Of a stretch of 64,000 bases of DNA, positions 36,301 to 49,600 are shown one piece after another. Origin of the DNA: Diplolepis rosae (Eukaryota > Arthropoda > Insecta > Hymenoptera > Diplolepididae); NCBI GenBank assembly GCA_030998225.1, contig JAPYXD010000475.1, positions 1,302,001-1,366,000 on the forward strand, given 5' to 3'. Both the position numbers and the translations under genes were made by a program. Positions within the stretch are counted from its first letter, which is position 1, and each line of letters starts with the position of its first letter. The notes beneath the pieces were generated by a model, which saw nothing but the letters and a program-made list of their open reading frames with translations, made no database searches and was not told the origin of the DNA.

Positions 36301-38112
36301 TGTCACAACGCATGACACTCTGGACATTAATTTCATTCATTGTCTATTGCTTGTGAATGTTTATCAAACTTATTTGTTTATAACAATGTTAATTTGACAA
36401 AAATCGAGATTACTCAACTTTCTACTTTTTCAACAACGCATGACACTCTGGACATTAATTTCGTTCCTTGCGTATAGCATGTAAATGTCTATTAAACCTA
36501 TTTGTTTATAACCTTTTTTAGTTAACAAAAATCGAAATTACTTAATTTTCCACTTTATTAACAACGCAATACACTCAGGCCTTTAATTTCGTTCATTGCG
36601 TATTGCTTTTAAATGTCTATTAAACCTATTTGATTATAACCTTGTTTAGTTAACAAAAATCGAAATTACTTAATTTTCCACTTTTTTAACAACGCTATAC
36701 ACTCTGGACATTAATTTCGTTCATTGCGTATAGCATGTAAATGTCTATTAAACCTATTTCTTTATAACCTTGTTTAGTTAACAAAAATCGAAATTACTTA
36801 ATTTTCCACTTTTTTAACAATGCTATACACCCTGGACATTAATTTCGTCCATTGCATATTGCCTGTAAATGTCTATTAAACCTATTTGATTATAACCTTG
36901 TTTAGTTAACAAAAATCGAAATTATTTAACTTTCCACTTTTTTAACAACGCTATACACTCTGGACATTAATTTCGATCATTGCGTATAGCATGTAAATGT
37001 CTATTAAACCTATTTGTTTATAACCATATTTAGTTAACAAAAATCGAAATTACTTAATTTTCCACTTTTTTTGACAATGCTATACACTCTGGACATTAAT
37101 TTCGTCCATTGCGTATTGCCTGTAAACGTCTATTAAACCTACTTGTTTATAAACTTTTTTAGCTATCAAAAATCGAAATTACATAATGTTCAACATTTTT
37201 CACAACGCATGACACTCTGGACATTAATTTCATTCATTGTCTATTGCTTGTGAATGTTTATCAAACTTATTTGTTTATAACAATGTTAATTTGACAAAAA
37301 TCGAGATTACTCAACTTTCTACTTTTTCAACAACGCATTACACTCTGGACATTAATTTCGTTCCTTGCGTATAGCATGTAAATGTCTATTAAACCTATTT
37401 CTTTATAACCTTGTTTAGTTAACAAAAATCGAAATTACTTAATTTTCCACTTTTTTAACAATGCTATACACCCTGGACATTAATTTCGTCCATTGCATAT
37501 TGCCTGTAAATGTCTATTAAACCTATTTTATTATAACCTTGTTTAGTTAACAAAAATCGAAATTACTTAATTTTCCACTTTTTTAACAATGCTATACACC
37601 CTGGACATTAATTTCGTCCATTGCATATTGCCTGTAAATGTCTATTAAACCTATTTGATTATAACCTTGTTTAGTTAACAAAAATCGAAATTATTTAACT
37701 TTCCACTTTTTTAACAACGCTATACACTCTGGACATTAATTTCGTCCATTGCGTATAGCATGTAAATGTCTATTAAACCTATTTGTTTATAACCATATTT
37801 AGTTAACAAAAATCGAAATTACTTAATTTTCCACTTTTTTTGACAATGCTATACACTCTGGACATTAATTTCGATCATTGCGTATAGCATGTAAATTTCT
37901 ATTAAATCTATTTGTTTATAACCATATTTAGTTAACAAAAATCGAAATTACTTAATTTTCTACTTTTTCAGCAACGCATTACAATCTGGACATTAATTTC
38001 GTTCATTGCGTATTGCTTGTCAATGTCTATTAAACCTTTTTGTTTATATTCTTTTATAGTTAACAAAAATCGAAATTAATTCATTTTCCACATTTTTAAC
38101 AACGCATTACAC
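33385..38112 (+). repeat. 4.7-kb satellite super-unit, copy 1
   Basis: This is a 4728-bp block of about 37 monomers starting at the variant TCTGGCTAATAATTTCG. The same ordered series of monomer variants follows in copies 2 and 3, so the unit of amplification was the whole block. Internal markers confirm this: the segment at 34170 recurs at 38897 and 43496, and the segment at 35205 at 39932 and 44532. The identical 61-residue open frame in each copy (34170-34355 here) is a by-product of the shared sequence. Confidence 0.9.
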
Positions 38113-41100
38113 TCTGGCTAATAATTTCGTTCATTGTCTATTGCTTGTAAATGTCATTTAAACTTTTTTGAATATAAAATTGATTATTTGACAAAAATCG
38201 AAATTACCCAATTTCCAACTTTTCAAGAACACATTACACTCTGGTCATTAACTACGTTCATTGTGTATTGCTTGTGAATGTTTATCAAACTCATTTGTTC
38301 AAAACATTGTTTATTTGACAAAAATCGAAATTACTCAATTTTCTACTTTTTCAACAACGCATTACACTCTGGACATTAATTTCGTTCATTGCGTATTGCT
38401 TGTCAATGTCTATTAAACCTATTTGTTTTTAATATTTTATAGTTAACAAAAATCGAAATTAATTCATTTTTCACATTTTTAGCAACGAATTACACTCCGG
38501 CTTGAATTTCGATCATTGTCTATTGCTTGTAAATGTCATTTAAACTTTTTTGTTTATAACATTGTTTATTTAACAAAATCGAAATTACTCAACTTTCTAC
38601 CTTTTCCAAAAGGCATATCACTCTGGACATTAATTTCGGTCAATGTGAATTGCTTATGAATGTTTATCAAACTTATTTGTTTATAGCACTGTTTATTTAA
38701 CAAAATCGAAATTACTTAATTTTCCACTTTTTCAACAACGCATTACACTCTGGACATTAATTTCGTTCATTGTGTAATGCATGTAAATTTCAATTAAACT
38801 TATTTGTTTATAAACTTGTTAAGTTAACAAAGTCAAAATTATTTAACTTTCTGGTCTTTCAACAACGCATTACACTCAGGACATCAATTTCGTTCATTGC
38901 GTATTGCTTGTAAATATCTATTGAAATTAATTGCTTATAACTTTGTTTATTTGACAAAAATCGGAATTACTCAATTTTCTACTTTTTCAGCAACGCATTG
39001 CACTCTGGAGATTAATTTCGTTCATTGCGTATTGCTTGTCAATGTCTTTAAAAACTATTTGTTTATAACCTTGCTCAGTTAACAAAAATTGAAATTACTC
39101 AATTTCCTACTCTTTCAACAACGCATTACACTCTGGACATAAATTTCCATGATTGCGTATTGCTTGTAAATGTCTATTAAACCTATTTCTTTATAACCTT
39201 GTTTAGGTAACAAAAATCGAAATTACTTAATTTTCGACTTTTTCAACAACGCATTACACTCTGGACATCAATTTCGTTTATTGCGTATTGCTTGTAACTG
39301 TTTATTCAAACTTATTTTTCATAACATCGTTATTTATCCAAAAAACGAGATTACATAATTTTCTACTTTTTCAACAACGCAATAAATGATGGACGTTAAT
39401 TTCGAACACTGCGTATTGCTTGTAAATGTCTATTATACCTATTTGTTTATAAGCTTGTTTAGTTAACAAAAATCGAAATTTCTTAATTTTCTACATTTTC
39501 TACAATGCATTACAATATGGACATTAATTTAGTTCATTCTATACTGATTGTAAATGTCTATTAAACTTATTTGTTTATAACCTTGTTTAGTTAACAAAAA
39601 TCGAAATTACTTTATTTTCTACTTTTTCTACAATGCATTACAATCTAGACATTAATTTAGTTCATTCTATACTGATTGTAAATGTCTATTAAACTTATTT
39701 GTTTATAACCTTGTTTAGTTAACAAAAATCGAAATTACCTTATTTTCTCCTTTTTCAACATTGCATTACGCTCTGGACATTTATTTCCTTGATTGCGTAT
39801 TGCTTGTAAATGTCTATTAAACCTATTTGTTTATAACCTTGTTTAGGTAACAAAAATCGAAATTACTTCATTTTCCACTTTTTTAGCAATGCATTACACT
39901 CTGGCCATTAATTTCGTTCTTTGTGTATTCCTTATGAATGTTTATCAAACTTATTATTCATAACATCGTTATTTAACCAAAAATCGAAATTACTTAACTT
40001 TCTACCTTTTCCAAAAGGCATTACACTCAGGCCATTAATTTCCTTGATTGCGTATTGCTTGTAAATGTCTATTAAACCTATTTGTTTATAACCTTGTTTA
40101 GGTAACAAAAATCCAAATTCCTTAATTTTCCACTTTTTCAACAACGCATTACACTCTGGACATTAATTTCGTTCATTGCGTAATGCTTGTAAATGTCAAT
40201 TAAACTTATTTGTTTATAAGATTGTTAAGTTAACAAAATCGAAATTACTTAACTTTCTGGTTTTTAGCAAAGCATTACACGCGGGACATTAGTTACGTTT
40301 ATTGCGTATTGATTATGAATGTTTATGTAGCTTATTTATATATAACATTGCTCAGTTAACAGAAATTGAAATTACTTAATTTCCTACTCTTTCAACAGCG
40401 CATTACACTCTGGACATCAATTTTCTTGATTGCGTATTGCTTGTAAATGTCTATTAAACCTATTCGTTTATATCCTTGTTCAGGTAACAAAAATCGAAAT
40501 TACTTCATTTTCTACTTTTTTAACAAAGTATTAAAATCTGGGATTAATTTCGTTCATTGCGTACTGCTTGTCAATGTCTATTAAAATTAATTGTTTATAA
40601 TCTTGTATAGTTAACAAAAATCGACATTACCTAATTTTCTACTTTTTCAACAACCCATTACACTCTGGACATTAATTTCGTTCATTGCGTATATCATGTA
40701 AATGTCTATTAAACCTATTTGTTTATAACCTTATTTAGATAACAAAAATCGAAATTACTTAATTTTCCACTTTTTTAACAATCCTATACACTCTGGACAT
40801 TAATTTCGTCCATTGCGTATTGCCTGTAAACGTCTATTAAACCTATTTGTTTATAACCTTGTTTAGTTAACTAAAATCGAAATTACTTAATTTTCCACTT
40901 TTTTAACAACGCTATACACTGGACATTGATATCGATCATTGCGTATTGCTTGTGAATTTCTATTAAATCTATTTGTTTATAACCTTTTTTAGCTATCAAC
41001 AATCGAAATTACATAATGTTCAACATTTGTCACAACGCATGACACTCTGGACATTAATTTCATTCATTGTCTATTGCTTGTGAATGTTTATCAAACTTAT

Positions 41101-42710
41101 TTGTTTATAACAATGTTAATTTGACAAAAATCGAGATTACTCAACTTTCTACTTTTTCAACAACGCATTACACTCTGGACATTAATTTCGTTCCTTGCGT
41201 ATAGCATGTAAATGTCTATTAAACCTATTTGTTTATAACCTTTTTTAGTTAACAAAAATCGAAATTACTTAATTTTCCACTTTATTAACAACGCAATACA
41301 CTCAGGCCTTTAATTTCGTTCATTGCGTACTGCTTTTAAATGTCTATTAAACCTATTTGATTATAACCTTGTTTAGTTAACAAAAATCGAAATTACTTAA
41401 TTTTCCACTTTTTTAACAACGCTATACACTCTGGACATTAATTTCGTTCATTGCGTATAGCATGTAAATGTCTATTAAACCTATTTCTTTATAACCTTGT
41501 TTAGTTAACAAAAATCGAAATTACTTAATTTTCCACTTTTTTAACAATGCTATACACCCTGGACATTAATTTCGTCCATTGCATATTGCCTGTAAATGTC
41601 TATTAAACCTATTTGATTATAACCTTGTTTAGTTAACAAAAATCGAAATTATTTAACTTTCCACTTTTTTAACAACGCTATACACTCTGGACATTAATTT
41701 CGTCCATTGCGTATTGCCTGTAAACGTCTATTAAACCTATTTGCTTATAACTTTTTTTAGCTATCAAAAATCGAAATTACATAATGTTCAACATTTTTCA
41801 CAACGCATGACACTCTGGACATTAATTTCATTCATTGTCTATTGCTTGTGAATTTTTATCAAACTTATTTGTTTATAACAATGTTAATTTGACAAAAATC
41901 GAGATTACTCAACTTTCTACTTTTTCAACAACACATTACACTCTGGACATTAATTTCGTTCCTTGCGTATAGCATGTAAATTTCTATTAAACCTTTTTGT
42001 TTATAACCTTGTATAGTTAAAAAAAATCGAAATTACTTAATTTTCCACTTTTTTAACAATGCTATACACCCTGGACATTAATTTCGTCCATTGCATATTG
42101 CCTGTAAATGTCTATTAAACCTATTTGATTATAACCTTGTTTAGTTAACAAAAATCGAAATTACTTAATTTTCCACTTTTTTAACAATGCTATACACCCT
42201 GGACATTAATTTCGTCCATTGCATATTGCCTGTAAATGTCTATTAAACCTATTTGATTATAAACTTTTTTAGTTAACAAAAATCGAAATTATTTAACTTT
42301 CCACTTTTTTAACAACGCTATACACTCTGGACATTAATTTCGTCCATTGCGTATAGCATGTAAATGTCTATTAAACCTATTTGTTTATAACCATATTTAG
42401 TTAACAAAAATCGACATTACTTAATTTTCCACGTTGTTTGACACTGCTATACACTCTGGACATTAATTTCGTCCATTGCGTATAGCATGTAAATGTCTAT
42501 TAAACCTATTTGTTTATAACCATATTTAGTTAACAAAAATCGAAATTACTTAATTTTCTACTTTTTCAGCAACGCATTACAATCTGGACATTAATTTCGT
42601 TCATTGCGTATTGCTTGTCAATGTCTATTAAACCTTTTTGTTTATATTCTTTTATAGTTAACAAAAATCGAAATTAATTCATTTTCCACATTTTTAACAA
42701 CGCAGTACAC
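38113..42710 (+). repeat. 4.6-kb satellite super-unit, copy 2 (one monomer shorter)
   Basis: Offset from copy 1 is 4727-4728 bp up to about 41.6 kb and then 4598 bp. Copy 2 therefore lacks one monomer near its position 41.7 kb relative to copy 1. The word CACAACGCATGACACTCTGG at 37201 in copy 1 is at 41799 here. Point differences are few. Confidence 0.9.
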
Positions 42711-45700
42711 TCTGGCTAATAATTTCGTTCATTGTCTATTGCTTGTAAATGTCATTTAAACTTTTTTGAATATAAAATTGATTATTTGACAAAAATCGAA
42801 ATTACCCAATTTCCAACTTTTCAAGAACACATTACACTCTGGTCATTAACTACGTTCATTGTGTATTGCTTGTGAATGTTTATCAAACTCATTTGTTCAA
42901 AACATTGTTTATTTGACAAAAATCGAAATTACTCAATTTTCTACTTTTTCAACAACGCATTACACTCTGGACATTAATTTCGTTCATTGCGTATTGCTTG
43001 TCAATGTCTATTAAACCTATTTGTTTTTAATATTTTATAGTTAACAAAAATCGAAATTAATTCATTTTTCACATTTTTAGCAACGAATTACACTCCGGCC
43101 ATGAATTTCGATCATTGTCTATTGCTTGTAAATGTCATTTAAACTTTTTTGTTTATAACATTGTTTATTTAACAAAATCGAAATTACTCAACTTTCTACC
43201 TTTTCCAAAAGGCATATCACTCTGGACATTAATTTCGGTCAATGTGAATTGCTTATGAATGTTTATCAAACTTATTTGTTTATAGCACTGTTTATTTAAC
43301 AAAATGGAAACTACTTAACTTTCTACTTTTTCAACAACGCATTACACTCTGGACATTAATTTCGTTCATTGTGTAATGCATGTAAATTTCAATTAAACTT
43401 ATTTGTTTATAAACTTGTTAAGTTAACAAAGTCAAAATTATTTAACTTTCTGGTCTTTCAACAACGCATTACACTCAGGACATCAATTTCGTTCATTGCG
43501 TATTGCTTGTAAATATCTATTGAAATTAATTGCTTATAACTTTGTTTATTTGACAAAAATCGGAATTACTCAATTTTCTACTTTTTCAGCAACGCATTGC
43601 ACTCTGGAGATTAATTTCGTTCATTGCGTATTGCTTGTCAATGTCTTTAAAAACTATTTGTTTATAACCTTGCTCAGTTAACAAAAATTGAAATTACTCA
43701 ATTTCCTACTCTTTCAACAACGCATTACACTCTGGACATAAATTTCCATGATTGCGTATTGCTTGTAAATGTCTATTAAACCTATTTCTTTATAACCTTG
43801 TTTAGGTAACAAAAATCGAAATTACTTAATTTTCGACTTTTTCAACAACGCATTACACTCTGGACATCAATTTCGTTTATTGCGTATTGCTTGTAACTGT
43901 TTATTCAAACTTATTTTTCATAACATCGTTATTTATCCAAAAAACGAGATTACATAATTTTCTACTTTTTCAACAACGCAATAAATGATGGACGTTAATT
44001 TCGAACACTGCGTATTGCTTGTAAATGTCTATTATACCTATTTGTTTATAAGCTTGTTTAGTTAACAAAAATCGAAATTTCTTAATTTTCTACATTTTCT
44101 ACAATGCATTACAATATGGACATTAATTTAATTCATTCTATACTGATTGTAAATGTCTATTAAACTTATTTGTTTATAACCTTGTTTAGTTAACAAAAAT
44201 CGAAATTACTTTATTTTCTACTTTTTCTACAATGCATTACAATCTAGACATTAATTTAGTTCATTCTATACTGATTGTAAATGTCTATTAAACTTATTTG
44301 TTTATAACCTTGTTTAGTTAACAAAAATCGAAATTACATTATTTTCTCCTTTTTCAACATTGCATTACGCTCTGGACATTTATTTCCTTGATTGCGTATT
44401 GCTTGTAAATGTCTATTAAACCTATTTGTTTATAACCTTGTTTAGGTAACAAAAATCGAAATTACTTCATTTTCCACTTTTTTAGCAATGCATTACACTC
44501 TGGCCATTAATTTCGTTCTTTGTGTATTCCTTATGAATGTTTATCAAACTTATTATTCATAACATCGTTTATTTAACCAAAAATCGAAATTACTTAACTT
44601 TCTACCTTTTCCAAAAGGCATTACACTCAGGCCATTAATTTCCTTGATTGCGTATTGCTTGTAAATGTCTATTAAACCTATTTGTTTATAACCTTGTTTA
44701 GGTAACAAAAATCCAAATTCCTTAATTTTCCACTTTTTCAACAACGCATTACACTCTGGACATTAATTTCGTTCATTGCGTAATGCTTGTAAATGTCAAT
44801 TAAACTTATTTGTTTATAAGATTGTTAAGTTAACAAAATCGAAATTACTTAACTTTCTGGTTTTTAGCAAAGCATTACACGCGGGACATTAGTTACGTTT
44901 ATTGCGTATTGATTATGAATGTTTATGTAGCTTATTTTTATATAACATTGCTCAGTTAACAGAAATTGAAATTACTTAATTTCCTACTCTTTCAACAGCG
45001 CATTACACTCTGGACATCAATTTTCTTGATTGCGTATTGCTTGTAAATGTCTATTAAACCTATTTGTTTATATCCTTGTTCAGGTAACAAAAATCGAAAT
45101 TACTTCATTTTCTACTTTTTTAACAAAGTATTAAAATCTGGGATTAATTTCGTTCATTGCGTACTGCTTGTCAATGTCTATTAAAATTAATTGTTTATAA
45201 TCTTGTATAGTTAACAAAAATCGACATTACCTAATTTTCTACTTTTTCAACAACCCATTACACTCTGGACATTAATTTCGTTCATTGCGTATATCATGTA
45301 AATGTCTATTAAACCTATTTGTTTATAACCTTATTTAGATAACAAAAATCGAAATTACTTAATTTTCCACTTTTTTAACAATCCTATACACTCTGGACAT
45401 TAATTTCGTCCATTGCGTATTGCCTGTAAACGTCTATTAAACCTATTTGTTTATAACCTTGTTTAGTTAACTAAAATCGAAATTACTTAATTTTCCACTT
45501 TTTTAACAACGCTATACACTGGACATTGATATCGATCATTGCGTATTGCTTGTGAATTTCTATTAAATCTATTTGTTTATAACCTTTTTTAGCTATCAAC
45601 AATCGAAATTACATAATGTTCAACATTTGTCACAACGCATGACACTCTGGACATTAATTTCATTCATTGTCTATTGCTTGTGAATGTTTATCAAACTTAT

Positions 45701-46680
45701 TTGTTTATAACAATGTTAATTTGACAAAAATCGAGATTACTCAACTTTCTACTTTTTCAACAACGCATTACACTCTGGACATTAATTTCGTTCCTTGCGT
45801 ATAGCATGTAAATGTCTATTAAACCTATTTGTTTATAACCTTTTTTAGTTAAACAAAATCGAAATTACTTAATTTTCCACTTTATTAACAACGCAATACA
45901 CTCAGGCCTTTAATTTCGTTCATTGCGTACGTCTTTTAAATGTCTATTAAACCTATTTGATTATAACCTTGTTTAGTTAACAAAAATCGAAATTACTTAA
46001 TTTTCCACTTTTTAAACAACGCTATACACTCTGGACATTAATTTCGTTCATTGCGTATAGTATGTAAATGACTATTAAACCTATTTGTTTATAACCTTGT
46101 TTAGTTAAAACAAATCGAAATTACTTAATTTTCCACTTTTTTAACAATGCTATACACCCTGGACATTAATTTCGTCCATTGCATATTGCCTGTAAATGTC
46201 TATTAAACCTATTTGATTATAACCTTGTTTAGTTAACAAAAATCGAAGTTACTTAACTTTCCACTTTTTTAACTACGCTATACACTCTGGACATTAATTT
46301 CGTTCATTGCGTATAGCATGTAAATGTCTATTAAACCTATTTGTTTATAACCTTGTTTAGTTAACAAAAATCGAAATTACTTAATTTTCCACTTTTTTAA
46401 CAATGCTATACACTCTGGACATTAATTTCGTCCATTGCGTATTGCCTGTAAACGTCTATTAAACCTATTTGTTTATAAACTTTTTCAGCTATCAAAAATC
46501 GAAATTACATAATGTTCAACATTTTTCACAACGCATGACACTCTGGACATTAATTTCATTCATTGTCTATTGCTTGTGAATGTTTATCAAACTTATTTGT
46601 TTATAACAATGTTAATTTGACAAAAATCGAGATTACTCAACTTTCTACTTTTTCAACAACGCATTACACTCTGGACATTA
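42711..46680 (+). repeat. Satellite super-unit, copy 3 (right edge approximate)
   Basis: Aligned with copy 2 at offset 4598-4600 over its first 3 kb. The second CACAACGCATGACACTCTGG is at 46527, offset 4728 from copy 2, so copy 3 has the monomer that copy 2 lacks. A one-base T insertion at about 44567 (ATCGTTTATTT) distinguishes it. Beyond about 46.7 kb it grades into the homogeneous block and the right limit is a judgement. Confidence 0.8.
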
Positions 46681-49600
46681 ATTTCGTTCCTTGCGTATAG
46701 CATGTAAATGTCTATTAAACCTATTTGTTTATAACCTTTTTTAGTTAACAAAAATCGAAATTACTTAATTTTCCACTTTATTAACAACGCAATACACTCA
46801 GGCCTTTAATTTCGTTCATTGCGTATTGCTTTTAAATGTCTATTAAACCTATTTGATTATAACCTTGTTTAGTTAACAAAAATCGAAATTACTTAATTTT
46901 CCACTTTTTTAACAACGCTATACACTCTGGACATTAATTTCGTTCATTGCGTATAGCATGTAAATGTCTATTAAACCTATTTGTTTATAACCTTGTTTAG
47001 TTAACAAAAATCGAAATTACTTAATTTTCCACTTTTTTAACAATGCTATACACCCTGGACATTAATTTCGTCCATTGCATATTGCCTGTAAATGTCTATT
47101 AAACCTATTTGATTATAACCTTGTTTAGTTAACAAAAATCGAAATTATTTAACTTTCCACTTTTTTAACAACGCTATACACTCTGGACATTAATTTCGTC
47201 CATTGCGTATTGCCTGTAAACGTCTATTAAACCTATTTGTTTATAACCTTGTTTAGTTAACTAAAATCGAAATTACTTAATTTTCCACTTTTTTAACAAC
47301 GCTATACACTGGACATTGATATCGATCATTGCGTATTGCTTGTAAATTTCTATTAAATCTATTTGTTTATAACCTTTTTTAGCTATCAACAATCGAAATT
47401 ACATAATGTTCAACATTTGTCACAACGCATGACACTCTTGACATTAAATTCGATCATTGTCTATTGCTTGTGAATGTTTATCAAACTTATTTGTTTATAA
47501 CATTGTTAATTTGACAAAAATCGAGATTACTCAACTTTCTACTTTTTCAACAACGCATTACACTCTGGACATTAATTTCGTTCCTTGCGTATAGCATGTA
47601 AATGTCTATTAAACCTATTTGTTTATAACCTTGTTTAGTTAACAAAAATCGAGATTACTTAATTTTCCACTTTATTAACAACGCAATACACTCAGGGCTT
47701 TAATTTCGTTCATTGCGTATTGCTTGTAAATGTCTATTAAACCTATTTGATTATAACCTTGTTTAGTTAACAAAAATCTAAATTACTTAATTTTCCACAT
47801 TTTTCACAACGCATGACACTCTGGACATTAATTTCATTCATTGTCTATTGCTTGTGAATGTTTATCAAACTTATTTGTTTATAACAATGTTAATTTGACA
47901 AAAATCGAGATTACTCAACTTTCTACTTTTTCAACAACGCATTACACTCTGGACATTAATTTCGATCATTGTCTATTGCTTGTGAATGTTTATCAAACTT
48001 ATTTGTTTATAACATTGTTAATTTGACAAAAATCGAGATTACTCAACTTTCTACTTTTTCAACAACGCATTACACTCTGGACATTAATTTCGTTCCTTGC
48101 GTATAGCATGTAAATGTCTATTAAACCTATTTGTTTATAACCTTGTTTAGTTAACAAAAATCGAAATTACTTAATTTTCCACTTTTTTAACAATGCTATA
48201 CACTCTGGACATTAATTTCGTTCATTGCGTATAGCATGTAAATGTCTATTAAACCTATTTGTTTATAACGTTGTTTAGTTGACAAAAATCGAGATTACTC
48301 AACTTTCTACTTTTTCAACAACGCATTACACTCTGGACATTAATTTCGTCCATTGCGTATTGCCTGTAAACGTCTATTAAACCTATTTGTTTATAACATT
48401 GTTTAGTTGACTAAAATCGAAATTACTAAAGTTTCAACTTTTTAAACAACGCAATACACTCAGGCCTTTAATTTCGTTCATTGCGTATTGCTTTTAAATG
48501 TCTATTAAACCTATTTGATTATAACCTTGTTTAGTTAACAAAAATCGAAATTACTTAATTTTCCACTTTTTTAACAATGCTATACACTCTGGACATTAAT
48601 TTCGTCCATTGCGTATTGCCTGTAAACGTCTATTAAACCTATTTGTTTATAACCTTGTTTAGTTAACAAAAATCGAAATTACTTAATTTTCCACTTTTTT
48701 AACAACGCTATACACTCTGGACATTGATATCGATCATTGCGTATTGCTTGTAAATTTCTATTAAATCTATTTGTTTATAACCTTTTTTAGCTATCAACAA
48801 TCGAAATTACATAATGTTCAACATTTGTCACAACGCATGACACTCTGGACATTAATTTCGATCATTGTCTATTGCTTGTGAATGTTTATCAAACTTATTT
48901 GTTTATAACATTGTTAATTTGACAAAAATCGAGATTACTCAACTTTCTACTTTTTCAACAACGCATTACACTCTGGACATTAATTTCGTTCCTTGCGTAT
49001 AGCATGTAAATGTCTATTAAACCTATTTGTTTATAACCTTGTTTAGTTAACAAAAATCGAAATTACTTAATTTTCCACTTTTTTAACAACGCTATACACT
49101 CTGGACATTAATTTCGTTCATTGCGTATAGCATGTAAATGTCTATTAAACCTATTTGTTTATAACCTTGTTTAGTTAACAAAAATCGAAATTACTTAATT
49201 TTCCACTTATTTAACAATGCTATACACTCTGGACATTAATTTCGTCCATTACGTATTGCCTGTAAACGTCTATTAAACCTATTTGTTTATAACCTTGTTT
49301 AGTTAACTAAAATCGAAATTACTTAATTTTCCACTTTATTAACAACGCAATACACTCTAGACATTAATTTCGTTCATTGCGTATTGCCTGTAAATGTCTA
49401 TTAAACCTATTTGTTTATAACGTTGTTTAGTTGACAAAAATCGAGATTACTCAACTTTCTACTTTTTCAACAACGCATTACACTCTGGACATTATTTTCG
49501 TTCCTTGCGTATAGCATGTAAATGTCTATTAAACCTATTTGTTTATAACCTTGTTTAGTTAACAAAAATCGAAATTACTTAATTTTCCACTTTATTAACA

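Noticed and set aside
34170..43681. Three identical 61-residue open frames (34170, 38897, 43496) and related 63-70 residue minus-strand frames
   Set aside because: They lie entirely in satellite and are identical because the 4.7-kb super-unit is repeated. They cross monomer boundaries, and the third minus-strand frame is altered by a one-base insertion. Nothing suggests selection for protein.
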